Below are positions 1 to 6,139 of a stretch of DNA of 64,000 bases, piece after piece (position 1 is the first letter of the stretch; the number at the start of each line of letters is the position of its first letter). The DNA is from Trissonchulus latispiculum (taxonomy: Eukaryota > Nematoda > Enoplea > Enoplida > Ironidae): assembly GCA_030248195.1 (NCBI GenBank), contig JASAND010013158.1, positions 1-64,000 on the forward strand, written 5' to 3'. The notes under the pieces are model-generated. The model was given only the letters and a program-made list of their open reading frames with translations, searched no databases and was not told the origin of the DNA. The position numbers and the translations under genes were made by a program.

Positions 1-84
1 AGATTCCGAATATCTGAAAATTGTAAATAAATTCATATTCATGCTCTATTTGAGTTTGAATGTACCTCTCTTTTCTTTTTAATT

Positions 85-339
85 TTATTTGTAATATGCA
101 TATATACACAAAGAGCACCAATAAATTACAATTTCTTTCTCAATATTATATACATCAACAAGCAGTGTACAGTATGAAATAAAGGCAATAATGCGTCCAT
201 AGTTTACTTTATCACAAAAAGTGCTTTGAGCAACCAGTCTAATATGCTCAAGGAAGCAGCCAGATCCGTTGGGGGCAGGCATATCCAAGTTATGGTTGGA
301 AAAATTGTTTTTCACAAAGTTATAGATTGCATTCATCAT
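85..339 (-). CDS. Hypothetical small protein at the distal end of the Polinton
   Basis: An 84-codon frame whose first ATG overlaps the stop of the preceding gene as ATGA (336-339), the same close packing seen elsewhere in this element. The C-terminal part is hydrophobic and aromatic (around residues 50-80) and could hold a membrane segment. I recognise no family. The region is AT-rich and chance frames of this size occur, so the overlap is the main argument for it being real. Confidence 0.3.
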   Translation of the reverse strand: MMNAIYNFVKNNFSNHNLDMPAPNGSGCFLEHIRLVAQSTFCDKVNYGRIIAFISYCTLLVDVYNIEKEIVIYWCSLCIYAYYK

Positions 340-602
340 TCAAGTCCTGTGTATCTTCTATGGTTGGGTCTAGCACATTCGTACACCAAGTGTGCCCCAA
401 GTCGCGTTGTGAAGCGTCCACAAATGTGACAAAGTTGCAGTCGCTTTGGTTGTCTGCTTGTCAATCGTTTTGGAGGTGAAGGCTTCTTGCGCGTCCAAAC
501 TCCTAGGGCAACCAAATCTAGTAGACACTGACAATTTTTAGATTTCAGACAAGTCTTACAGCGTTTTGCCATCTCAAATGAAAGTCTAAACTTTTTCGGC
601 AT
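336..602 (-). CDS. Small Cys/His-rich protein, putative zinc-binding, of the Polinton
   Basis: An 88-residue basic protein. A first cysteine cluster (CKTC, then CQC) is near residues 15-27. A second group (CHIC followed by a His and a Cys about 12 and 17 residues later, residues 58-76) looks like a single zinc-binding knuckle. A copy of the shared 20-bp upstream element ends 11 nt before the first ATG. A second in-frame Met at residue 11 lies 41 nt downstream of that element, closer to the 48-49 nt spacing seen at the other two copies, so translation may begin there instead. Function is unknown; a small regulatory or DNA/RNA-binding role is inference. Confidence 0.5.
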   Translation of the reverse strand: MPKKFRLSFEMAKRCKTCLKSKNCQCLLDLVALGVWTRKKPSPPKRLTSRQPKRLQLCHICGRFTTRLGAHLVYECARPNHRRYTGLE

Positions 603-613
603 TTATATAATTT

Positions 614-633
614 GCATTACCAGAACGGAGGCA
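614..633 (-). promoter_or_regulatory. Shared 20-bp upstream element, copy 1
   Basis: Minus-strand TGCCTCCGTTCTGGTAATGC. Identical copies occur at 890-909 and 12577-12596, each just upstream of a minus-strand gene start. It ends 11 nt before the ATG at 602. Probably a promoter or initiator element of one gene class of the Polinton. Confidence 0.55.
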
Positions 634-840
634 TCACCTAAACGGAGGCTGAATTGTCCAAGATTCTATGACTTTTCCGTTTTTCCAATGGTGAATTTTG
701 ATAAGCGGCGTCCCATGGCAATCAGGTATATCATAGTCAGCATTCAATGCACTGACATATGCTTCATGAACTGATTTGAACATTTTGTTGCTGAGTCCAA
801 CCGTTTGCTCATAAATAGTGACTAATTCCCAGGAATACAT
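634..840 (-). CDS. Hypothetical 68-aa Polinton protein
   Basis: The frame is open further upstream, but the ATG at 840 is preferred because the shared 20-bp element ends 49 nt upstream, nearly the same spacing (48 nt) as at the DNA polymerase start. The product is a small mixed-charge protein with several aromatic residues, without recognisable motifs, signal peptide or membrane segment. Position at the end opposite the polymerase but under the same type of upstream element suggests co-regulation with replication genes; this is inference. Confidence 0.4.
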   Translation of the reverse strand: MYSWELVTIYEQTVGLSNKMFKSVHEAYVSALNADYDIPDCHGTPLIKIHHWKNGKVIESWTIQPPFR

Positions 841-889
841 TTTTGAAATGCGATGAAAAACTGAAATTTTCGTTACTTTAATAGAATGC

Positions 890-909
890 GCATTACCAGA
901 ACGGAGGCA
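890..909 (-). promoter_or_regulatory. Shared 20-bp upstream element, copy 2
   Basis: Exact copy of the element at 614-633 and 12577-12596. Forty-nine nucleotides separate it from the ATG at 840. Confidence 0.6.
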
Positions 910-917
910 AGGCAACT

Positions 918-1316
918 CTAATGTCGCACATCCATAATTCTAAGTAGGTCATCTCTTTTAAGCGTGAATTTACCTATCCATCCAAACATAACCTGCCTAT
1001 CATCAGCTAAACACAGCTTCCATTCCAACTCTTGCGACTCGTATGGACATAACAAACTTTCAGTTTCGTTCATGCTACACTGCTGACTTGTACAATCTCG
1101 TATAAAATGTTGCAGTTGGTGAAATTTCTTCGCTGAAAAAGCTTTTCGCTTTCCATTTTGAACAACAGCTACACTTCTATCTGAAAGCAACTCAATAGTT
1201 ACAGGTGCAAACGGTTCCAACGCATGTGTAGGTAACGAAATAATAACAGAGATTGTAACTACAACAGTCAACGTTATTGACACAGAACCAAGTATGATAA
1301 TCTTCTTTTTCTCCAT
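918..1316 (-). CDS. Single-pass membrane protein of the Polinton
   Basis: A 132-residue protein starting at the ATG at 1316. This start is chosen over the longer open frame because a perfect TATAAAAGG lies at 1341-1349, and because the longer frame would run into the capsid gene. The N-terminus is Met-Glu followed by lysines and then a long hydrophobic stretch (about residues 6-28) typical of a signal anchor or transmembrane helix. The rest contains several cysteines in its second half (CTSQQC, and others near LLCPYE and LCLAD) consistent with an extracytoplasmic disulfide-bonded domain. Such membrane proteins occur in virus-like Polintons, but I see no motif that says what this one does. Confidence 0.6.
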   Translation of the reverse strand: MEKKKIIILGSVSITLTVVVTISVIISLPTHALEPFAPVTIELLSDRSVAVVQNGKRKAFSAKKFHQLQHFIRDCTSQQCSMNETESLLCPYESQELEWKLCLADDRQVMFGWIGKFTLKRDDLLRIMDVRH

Positions 1317-1340
1317 AACTATATAATTTTTACAGTCTCC

Positions 1341-1349
1341 CCTTTTATA
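1341..1349 (-). promoter_or_regulatory. TATA box of the membrane-protein gene
   Basis: Minus-strand TATAAAAGG ending 24 nt before the ATG at 1316. The same octamer TATAAAAG precedes the capsid, 100-aa and ATPase genes at similar distance. With a usual TATA-to-start distance of about 30, transcription would begin at or next to the ATG. Confidence 0.65.
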
Positions 1350-2640
1350 CCTTCTCCCATGTAGGATTTCTGTTTTTGTCAAGTTTGAGTAGAGCATTAT
1401 ACTCGGCTACACAGAAAACGACAACTGATGCACCCAGGGATTCTTTATAATCAATTTTAATTCTGATTGTACCATATTCCTCGGGGCTAATATAGTTACA
1501 ATCAGCAGAATGGTCAGGGGTCAAATCAACACATGTAATGAAGAATCCTGTTCTATATTCATCCCATTTGAAACCTATATCAGTGTTGTGATAGTTTAAA
1601 CCTCTGAGAAATTCCATATACAAGTTTGGATATTTATATTCCCCAAGAGTTTGTAGTGGAGTCGAATGTGGAAGTAACATTTCGTTTTTATACACATAAA
1701 TTCTCTGAGCTCCAAAATCCAAAAAGTAAAATGGGTTATTCTGCAATGAACCATTATATGCTGACTGTTTAACCATGAAAATGTAAACACGCCGTGGAAG
1801 GGAGCCGCTATAAGGAACCCAATCCAGATTTTGCTCTCCCGTAGAAATTGTGCGACATTTAGTATCGTAACGAAGAGCTGGATATGTGCAACCTGTTGAA
1901 TTCAGAATTTTACTATGTTCCTGTAGTGCCTGATCTGTCAGCTTGATGCGTGGTACAAACATTTTTGCATCTGTTATTTTTAAAATGCATTCTACTTTTT
2001 TACCAATGAAAATTAAATTTGGTTCAGAACGTTTGAAGATGAAACTCACTTCCGTTTGTGGAGACAGCAATTTTGGCATCAAAACTGTATCAGTAAATAC
2101 CTTCGTGTATAACGTAAAAACTTTAGAACCTTCAATTCTATCATATCGTTTTTGCAATCCTTCATTTACGACTATTGGAGGGGCACCTTCATCCAAATTA
2201 ATGTCAAAAAACAAAGGAGAGTCTTGTTCATACATTGCCCCACACAGCAGTGCATCTTTTTCCGGTTTTGTATAGTTAACTAGGCATAGCAGGTACGAAA
2301 GCCAAGGATAATACGGATTTTTCAATGTTATCGATTGATCAGAAATGAGGCAATCGACACTAGACCACATAGAATAGCCCAAGTTATTGATTGGTCCAGT
2401 CTTATCGATCTCTGTTAATTGTGTCCCGTCTTTCTTCAGCACTTGTGCTCTAATGAATAAAAAACAAGAAGTTAGGTCAACAAAACTATCGGTTTTATCA
2501 ATTTTAAATTCAATACTGTTAAGGTCTGAACGAGGAAGTGCTGTAGTGCAGGGGACTTCAACCAATTGTGAGCTTACAACATCTTCATGAACAGGAATTG
2601 GGACATTCCATTCAAGCAGCTTATTCCCACATGTAGCCAT
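1345..2640 (-). CDS. F54H12.2-like Polinton protein, putative major capsid (hexon-like) protein
   Basis: A 431-residue protein. It shows the pattern of the widespread Polinton-derived 'F54H12.2-like' animal proteins: an N-terminal beta-rich region with a ValAspLeu (VDL) strand, a GPINN motif followed by a Trp-Ser-Ser-Val-Asp segment (near residues 83-97), a conserved NEGLQKR motif (around 160), and then alternating beta strands to the C-terminus. In these elements the protein sits with the ATPase and is generally considered a structural (capsid-type) component; the double jelly-roll assignment is family inference, not visible directly. Its ATG overlaps the stop of the lysine-rich gene as TAATG. 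TATAAAAG lies at 2674-2681, inside that upstream small gene. The frame is intact. Confidence 0.75.
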   Translation of the reverse strand: MATCGNKLLEWNVPIPVHEDVVSSQLVEVPCTTALPRSDLNSIEFKIDKTDSFVDLTSCFLFIRAQVLKKDGTQLTEIDKTGPINNLGYSMWSSVDCLISDQSITLKNPYYPWLSYLLCLVNYTKPEKDALLCGAMYEQDSPLFFDINLDEGAPPIVVNEGLQKRYDRIEGSKVFTLYTKVFTDTVLMPKLLSPQTEVSFIFKRSEPNLIFIGKKVECILKITDAKMFVPRIKLTDQALQEHSKILNSTGCTYPALRYDTKCRTISTGEQNLDWVPYSGSLPRRVYIFMVKQSAYNGSLQNNPFYFLDFGAQRIYVYKNEMLLPHSTPLQTLGEYKYPNLYMEFLRGLNYHNTDIGFKWDEYRTGFFITCVDLTPDHSADCNYISPEEYGTIRIKIDYKESLGASVVVFCVAEYNALLKLDKNRNPTWEKV

Positions 2641-2804
2641 TAGAAATTTGTCTTTTTCGTATTCTTTTTCTTACTTTTATACTTTTTCTTAGCTGATACC
2701 TTTTTCTTAGAAGCTGCCTTCGCCTTCATCTTGGATTCACTAATATTCCTTGCTTCGGAATTAATCTGCTTAAACTTTATTGGAAACATTGTCATTTCTG
2801 TCAT
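2640..2804 (-). CDS. Lysine-rich 54-aa protein, possible virion core/DNA-binding protein
   Basis: Short minus-strand frame from ATG 2804 to TAA 2642-2640. The C-terminal half is almost entirely Lys, Ser and Ala/Thr (repeated KKK and AKKK clusters), while the first 20 residues are hydrophobic/mixed with several methionines. The stop overlaps the capsid start in TAATG, and the start is 17 nt after the previous gene's stop, so it fits exactly into the polycistronic-looking array. Size and composition resemble small basic core proteins of adenovirus-like DNA viruses. That role is inference; no homologue is claimed. Confidence 0.6.
   Translation of the reverse strand: MTEMTMFPIKFKQINSEARNISESKMKAKAASKKKVSAKKKYKSKKKNTKKTNF
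2674..2681 (-). promoter_or_regulatory. TATA box of the capsid gene
   Basis: Minus-strand TATAAAAG, 33 nt before the capsid ATG at 2640. It lies within the coding sequence of the lysine-rich gene (in its Lys-Tyr-Lys-Ser codons), so promoter and coding sequence overlap. Confidence 0.55.
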
Positions 2805-2821
2805 TTTATTATTTTCTGCTT

Positions 2822-3154
2822 TTAAGCTTTTAAAATTACTTCCACCAACCCCAGCTGGTCACTTGTTATTGGTTCTAAATTCAGATCAGAAAGAGACAAT
2901 TCAATTTTATCAATAACAGTTTGACGAGTAGTGTGGTATACTAACGTACTTGGTATGTACTGCTTGCGAGCAACACATAATAATGGCACGTAGTTGCCAT
3001 TGAAAATTTGAGGCTCAATAAATTCCACCTGGACCATAATCCATTCATCGCCAGGTAAAATAACTCTCTGCAGCGCAATTTGACTAACTTCAATAGGTGT
3101 AGCAAGTTGTATTTTCATGTTATTAAGTGGTTTAACTATAGTAACAAACTCCAT
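2822..3154 (-). CDS. Putative minor structural protein of the Polinton
   Basis: A 110-residue, beta-rich protein with few charged clusters. It starts with a short strand, then a PLxxxxIxL-type segment and GDEWIMVQVEFIEPQ, and ends in a KIELSLSDL...LVEVILKA pattern. Comparable short beta-rich proteins with a terminal 'I-x-L-D...V-x-L' strand pair lie next to the F54H12.2-like gene in other animal Polintons and are suspected minor capsid or penton-type components. It is considerably shorter than a full minor capsid protein, so truncation or a different role is possible. Ten nucleotides separate its ATG from the TBP stop codon. Confidence 0.5.
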   Translation of the reverse strand: MEFVTIVKPLNNMKIQLATPIEVSQIALQRVILPGDEWIMVQVEFIEPQIFNGNYVPLLCVARKQYIPSTLVYHTTRQTVIDKIELSLSDLNLEPITSDQLGLVEVILKA

Positions 3155-3164
3155 TACGTTGTTT

Positions 3165-3680
3165 TTAAAATATAAAACTAGTAGCTTTTATAACTTTCAG
3201 CAATTCATTGTATGACTGATTCAGCTTTTGTATGGACTTACTGCCTGTTATTACACATTTACCGCTGTAAAATATCAGCGCAGTACTACCCGCTTTAAGT
3301 TCTAGGGTAATTGCTGGAAATGTCTCAGGGGTGAAATTTAAGGTATAGTTGCGTCTCAAACAATTATAGATCCAATTCAAGTCAAGCTTTTTACCCATGC
3401 TGCAAGTTCCTACTATATTTTGTAGTTGCGCCTCCCACGATTTCACAGCATATCCCAACGTAGTCAAAAAGTCCTCACATTCTTTTAGTGCTTCGTAAGC
3501 TTTATTTATTTCTTTAGCTCCAAGACATATAATACGACCATTACTAAATATTTGACAGGTACAAGACAATTTCAATGTTGCAGCACTAAAGCGTTTTGGA
3601 TTATATTTCACATTAGGTAGACTGTACAAATCTATATTACAGTTAAAGTCGGCAGATACTATTACATTAACGATATTCAT
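3165..3680 (-). CDS. TATA-box-binding protein (TBP) homologue encoded by the Polinton
   Basis: A 171-residue protein with the two-repeat saddle of TBP. Repeat 1 has NIV at the N-terminus, CNIDL, then YNPKRFSAATLKL (around residues 26-38; eukaryotic TBP has YNPKRFAA), an IFSNGRI strand and LGAK, followed by a helix ending LGY. The linker has LQNIVGTC, matching the 'QNxVGSCD' start of TBP repeat 2. Repeat 2 has FTPETFPAITLEL, ALIFYSGKCVITGSK and a C-terminal helix. Length equals the conserved TBP core, with no N-terminal extension. The phenylalanines of both IF strands are kept. TBP binds TATA boxes and nucleates pre-initiation complexes. Here it lies inside an operon-like array, overlapping NADAR by 14 nt, so it is element cargo and not a host gene. 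Divergence from host TBP is strong. Confidence 0.88.
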   Translation of the reverse strand: MNIVNVIVSADFNCNIDLYSLPNVKYNPKRFSAATLKLSCTCQIFSNGRIICLGAKEINKAYEALKECEDFLTTLGYAVKSWEAQLQNIVGTCSMGKKLDLNWIYNCLRRNYTLNFTPETFPAITLELKAGSTALIFYSGKCVITGSKSIQKLNQSYNELLKVIKATSFIF

Positions 3681-4167
3681 TTCTAATACGCATTAATATT
3701 TGTCCAAGGACATTGTCACCAGGCCAGTCATTTATATTTATAACCCTTTCATCGTTGATGTCCAGACCAATACCCCAATATTTGTCATATTTGGAGGCTT
3801 CAGCAATGATGAAGTCTCGAGTGTCAAGTAGAATATCCTTAAGTCGCTGATTCTGACCAAATTTAGCTCGTACTCCCATGACCATGACATCTTCAGCAAC
3901 AACCATCCATTTCTCCTTGTCGAATGCTCTTATGTTCCGAGCAAGCTGTTTCTGCACTCTTGGCGATCTTGCTTTCATTATCTCGTGATAGGTATCCATG
4001 TCTGTAAAGAATTTGGCTTTCTCACTTTGGTAGTACTGTTCAACGCAATTGTACTGGATTCCACGTAGAGTAAATGGTGTAATGTGGAAATTACTGAATG
4101 CTGACCAGCCAGAATAAAAGACAACCATTGGTTGGCCATCCAAGGAAAGACAATAATAGGTAGGCAT
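3667..4167 (-). CDS. NADAR (YbiA-like) domain protein, putative ADP-ribose-guanine hydrolase
   Basis: A 166-residue single-domain protein. Motifs in order: FYSGWSAFSNF (residues ~17-27, the usual 'S-x-LSNF' opening), a GIQYNCVEQYYQSEKA segment (the E-x-Y-x(2,3)-K signature), ARNIRAFDKEKW, VMVMGVRAKFGQN, LLDT, and DKYWGIGL near the end (the WG-x-G signature). NADAR proteins cleave N-glycosidic bonds in NAD-derived or ADP-ribosylated guanine compounds; bacterial members reverse guanine ADP-ribosylation by DarT-type toxins, and members are known from phages and large DNA viruses. All signature residues are present, so it is probably active. Its C-terminus overlaps the TBP start. Role in countering host ADP-ribosylation is inference. 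Confidence 0.88.
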   Translation of the reverse strand: MPTYYCLSLDGQPMVVFYSGWSAFSNFHITPFTLRGIQYNCVEQYYQSEKAKFFTDMDTYHEIMKARSPRVQKQLARNIRAFDKEKWMVVAEDVMVMGVRAKFGQNQRLKDILLDTRDFIIAEASKYDKYWGIGLDINDERVININDWPGDNVLGQILMRIRNEYR

Positions 4168-4243
4168 TGTAGATTTATCGGAATTTATCGATATTTTGTG
4201 AAAAACTGCTCAAAATATATGCAACCTTTGCAGAATCGTTGTG

Positions 4244-4621
4244 CTAGGTTTCATAATTTAACCATTTTACAGGTTGTGATACTCGTCCAGCACCTAAAGC
4301 TGATCTCGGTACAGTTTCTAAAAGCTCTTCAAACTTGGGGGCATCTAGAGGTCGCTGTGGGCTGAATTTAGCAGGAGTTATAAAGTATCGCACGAGATCA
4401 TACAAATTTGAACCAATCGTTTTGTCTGGATAAATTACTCGTCCATTACTGTCTGTTTCTACATTAACATGCTGCAGGAGCAGAGTCGCTTTATTGCGCA
4501 AATGCTTGGGGAAAAGTGCAACTAGATCAGGTTTTTCCTCAACAAGCTTTACAACAGGTTGGATCGCTGCTGCTGCTGTTCTCACTGGTGAAGAAGGAAT
4601 CAGAGCTACTCGTTTAGCCAT
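4244..4621 (-). CDS. Polinton conserved-type protein of ~125 aa, function unknown
   Basis: A 125-residue protein with a Pro/Ala-rich N-terminal part and a central block LFPKHLRNKATLLLQHV (about residues 36-52), followed by a short DSNGRVIYPDKTIGSNLYDLV segment. The 'LPKxxxNKAxxLLxxL ... G-x-x-I-x-x-S-N-x-x-D-L-(V/I)' layout is recurrent in small proteins next to the ATPase in animal Polintons. A helical domain is likely; function unknown. Its ATG overlaps the stop of the upstream 100-aa gene by 16 nt, indicating joint expression. Confidence 0.6.
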   Translation of the reverse strand: MAKRVALIPSSPVRTAAAAIQPVVKLVEEKPDLVALFPKHLRNKATLLLQHVNVETDSNGRVIYPDKTIGSNLYDLVRYFITPAKFSPQRPLDAPKFEELLETVPRSALGAGRVSQPVKWLNYET

Positions 4622-4908
4622 TTCAACATGACATCCAGCAAAGTATGTACTAGTGCCTTCCTTTTAAGAGTTTTCCGTTTAGCTGCAATTGAAGATTTCT
4701 TGTTTGCCAAGATAATAATATCTCTCTTAAATTTTCTCAGCTTGGATATATCCGATGAATTTAATGCAAAATCTCCATACAAAGCATTAAATGATATTTC
4801 TGCGAAAGCAGTAATCAAATCTTTAGCAGCAGATGAGATTGTAGCGTTTACTACATTTTGTGGAGCTGATTTTAAAAAGGTTAGAGTATGAATATATTTA
4901 TGAGCCAT
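4606..4908 (-). CDS. Polinton conserved-type protein of 100 aa, basic and helical
   Basis: Starts at the ATG at 4908, because the longer frame begins with TTG and because TATAAAAG (4935-4942) lies 26 nt upstream. It contains a block of small residues and leucines followed by a Lys/Arg-rich helix (KLRKFKRDIIILANKKSSIAAKRK in outline, residues ~55-80) and a final leucine-rich tail. Small proteins with this 'basic helix, K-K-x-S-x-x-x-K-R, leucine tail' profile are commonly seen near the ATPase in animal Polintons. Function is unknown; a membrane-active or nucleic-acid-binding structural role is speculation. Confidence 0.6.
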   Translation of the reverse strand: MAHKYIHTLTFLKSAPQNVVNATISSAAKDLITAFAEISFNALYGDFALNSSDISKLRKFKRDIIILANKKSSIAAKRKTLKRKALVHTLLDVMLKWLNE

Positions 4909-4934
4909 TGTTGGTTTCAAAGCGAGATACTGTA

Positions 4935-4942
4935 CTTTTATA
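4935..4942 (-). promoter_or_regulatory. TATA box of the 100-aa gene
   Basis: Minus-strand TATAAAAG located 26 nt upstream of the ATG at 4908. It overlaps the last codons and stop of the ATPase gene. Confidence 0.6.
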
Positions 4943-5624
4943 TCCTTGGTAAGTAAGCATATGGTTTTTCACCTGGAAAAATACCGCTAATGACTCTTAG
5001 CTTTGCATCACTACCCGGTTTTAAATTAAGGACGAGATAGCCAAAAGGTTCCTTTGTTGCCATTTGGAAAGCTTCTGACAGAAAATCTTTTTTCGTTGGA
5101 AACATTTGTCTACCAATTGTGCCAATCATTGAAACATCTCGATAGTTGGGAAACAGTATAATATACTGCGCATTTCGTGTTACTGTACGCATATATTTAG
5201 ATTCAAAATACAGGTTTTGTACTATGAAAATTGTGCTAACGTTTACATGCCTCATCTTAGTAAACAGTTGTGTAATTTGTTTATCATTTGCTTCACTCAT
5301 CAAGTCATCCAGTATAAGCAAAGTATCCTTCTCAGGTAGCTCTTCGGGGAATCCTTCGTGTAGTGTGACAGGGATATCCTTATAAATTTGTTGTGGCATA
5401 CTGTAACAAAGCATTATATTTGGCGGCATCGGATCTATTGTCTTGTTTCTGATTAAATCAATAACCCATTTCGTTTTACCCGATCCAGTCATCCCACTAA
5501 CAATCATTGTAAATGGAGCATAAAACTTAAAAATTGGATCTTTGGATTCTTTATGGGTTTTGCAATGTTTGTGAAGGCTTTGTCTATGCTTGAATTCAGA
5601 GTTGCATTTATTGCACTTATACAT
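4938..5624 (-). CDS. Genome-packaging ATPase (FtsK/A32 type) with N-terminal C2H2 zinc finger
   Basis: A 228-residue protein. Start chosen at the ATG at 5624, because upstream codons are translated minisatellite and because a TATA box lies at 5652-5660. Residues 3-24 form a C2H2 finger (Cys4, Cys7, His20, His24). A P-loop GMTGSGKT is at 44-51 and a Walker B strand LLILDD at 102-107, with the short spacing typical of A32-like packaging ATPases of Polintons and adenovirus-like viruses; sensor-like IFIVQNLY follows. The enzyme would pump DNA into capsids. Fusion of a DNA-binding finger to the motor resembles the fingers at the polymerase N-terminus and may give element-specific DNA recognition (inference). 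The frame is intact. Confidence 0.88.
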   Translation of the reverse strand: MYKCNKCNSEFKHRQSLHKHCKTHKESKDPIFKFYAPFTMIVSGMTGSGKTKWVIDLIRNKTIDPMPPNIMLCYSMPQQIYKDIPVTLHEGFPEELPEKDTLLILDDLMSEANDKQITQLFTKMRHVNVSTIFIVQNLYFESKYMRTVTRNAQYIILFPNYRDVSMIGTIGRQMFPTKKDFLSEAFQMATKEPFGYLVLNLKPGSDAKLRVISGIFPGEKPYAYLPRI

Positions 5625-5651
5625 GTTGACTGCATAAATTATTGTCGTCCT

Positions 5652-5660
5652 CCTTTTATA
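5652..5660 (-). promoter_or_regulatory. TATA box of the ATPase gene
   Basis: Minus-strand TATAAAAGG, 27 nt upstream of the ATG at 5624, just outside the heptamer minisatellite. Confidence 0.65.
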
Positions 5661-5670
5661 TATTTCAACC

Positions 5671-6139
5671 CAGTCAGCTGTCAGCCGTAAGCCGTCAGCC
5701 GTCAACCGTCAGCCGTAAGCCATCAGCCGTAAGCCGTCAGCCGTAAGCCGTCAGCCGTCAGCCGTAAGCCGTCAGCCGTAAGCCGTCAGCCGTAAGCCGT
5801 CAGCCGTAAGCCGTCAGCCGTCAGCCGTCAGCCGTCAGCCGTAAGCCGTCAGCCGTAAGCCGTCAGCCGTCAGCCGTCAGCCGTAAGCCGTCAGCCGTCA
5901 GCCGTCAGCCGTAAGCCGTCAGCCGTAAGCCGTCAGCCGTAAGCCGTCAGCCGTCAGCCGTCAGCCGTCAGCCGTCAGCCGTCAGCCGTCAGCCGTAAGC
6001 CGTCAGCCGTCAGCCGTAAGCCGTCAGCCGTCAGCCGTCAGCCGTCAGCCGTCAGCCGTAAGCCGTCAGCCGTCAGCCGTAAGCCGTCAGCCGTAAGCCG
6101 TCAGCCGTAAGCCGTCAGCCGTCAGCCGTCAGCCGTCAA
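5671..6139. repeat. Heptamer minisatellite, mixed TGACGGC / TTACGGC units
   Basis: About 66 tandem 7-bp units filling the space between the integrase stop and the ATPase promoter. On the minus strand each unit is TGACGGC or TTACGGC, the two types alternating irregularly. The integrase stop codon TGA is itself supplied by the first unit. Because seven is not a multiple of three, the array puts stop codons in the extended frames. Confidence 0.95.

Noticed and set aside
1943..2590. Plus-strand frames opposite the capsid gene
   Set aside because: Shadows of the minus-strand gene, whose codons and motifs are well supported.
2731..2916. Plus-strand hydrophobic 61-codon frame
   Set aside because: It is the antisense of the lysine-rich gene (AAG/AAA codons read as CTT/TTT) and the end of the preceding gene.
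5671..6139. CRISPR-like array
   Set aside because: Continuous 7-bp tandem units with no spacers, in a eukaryotic context.
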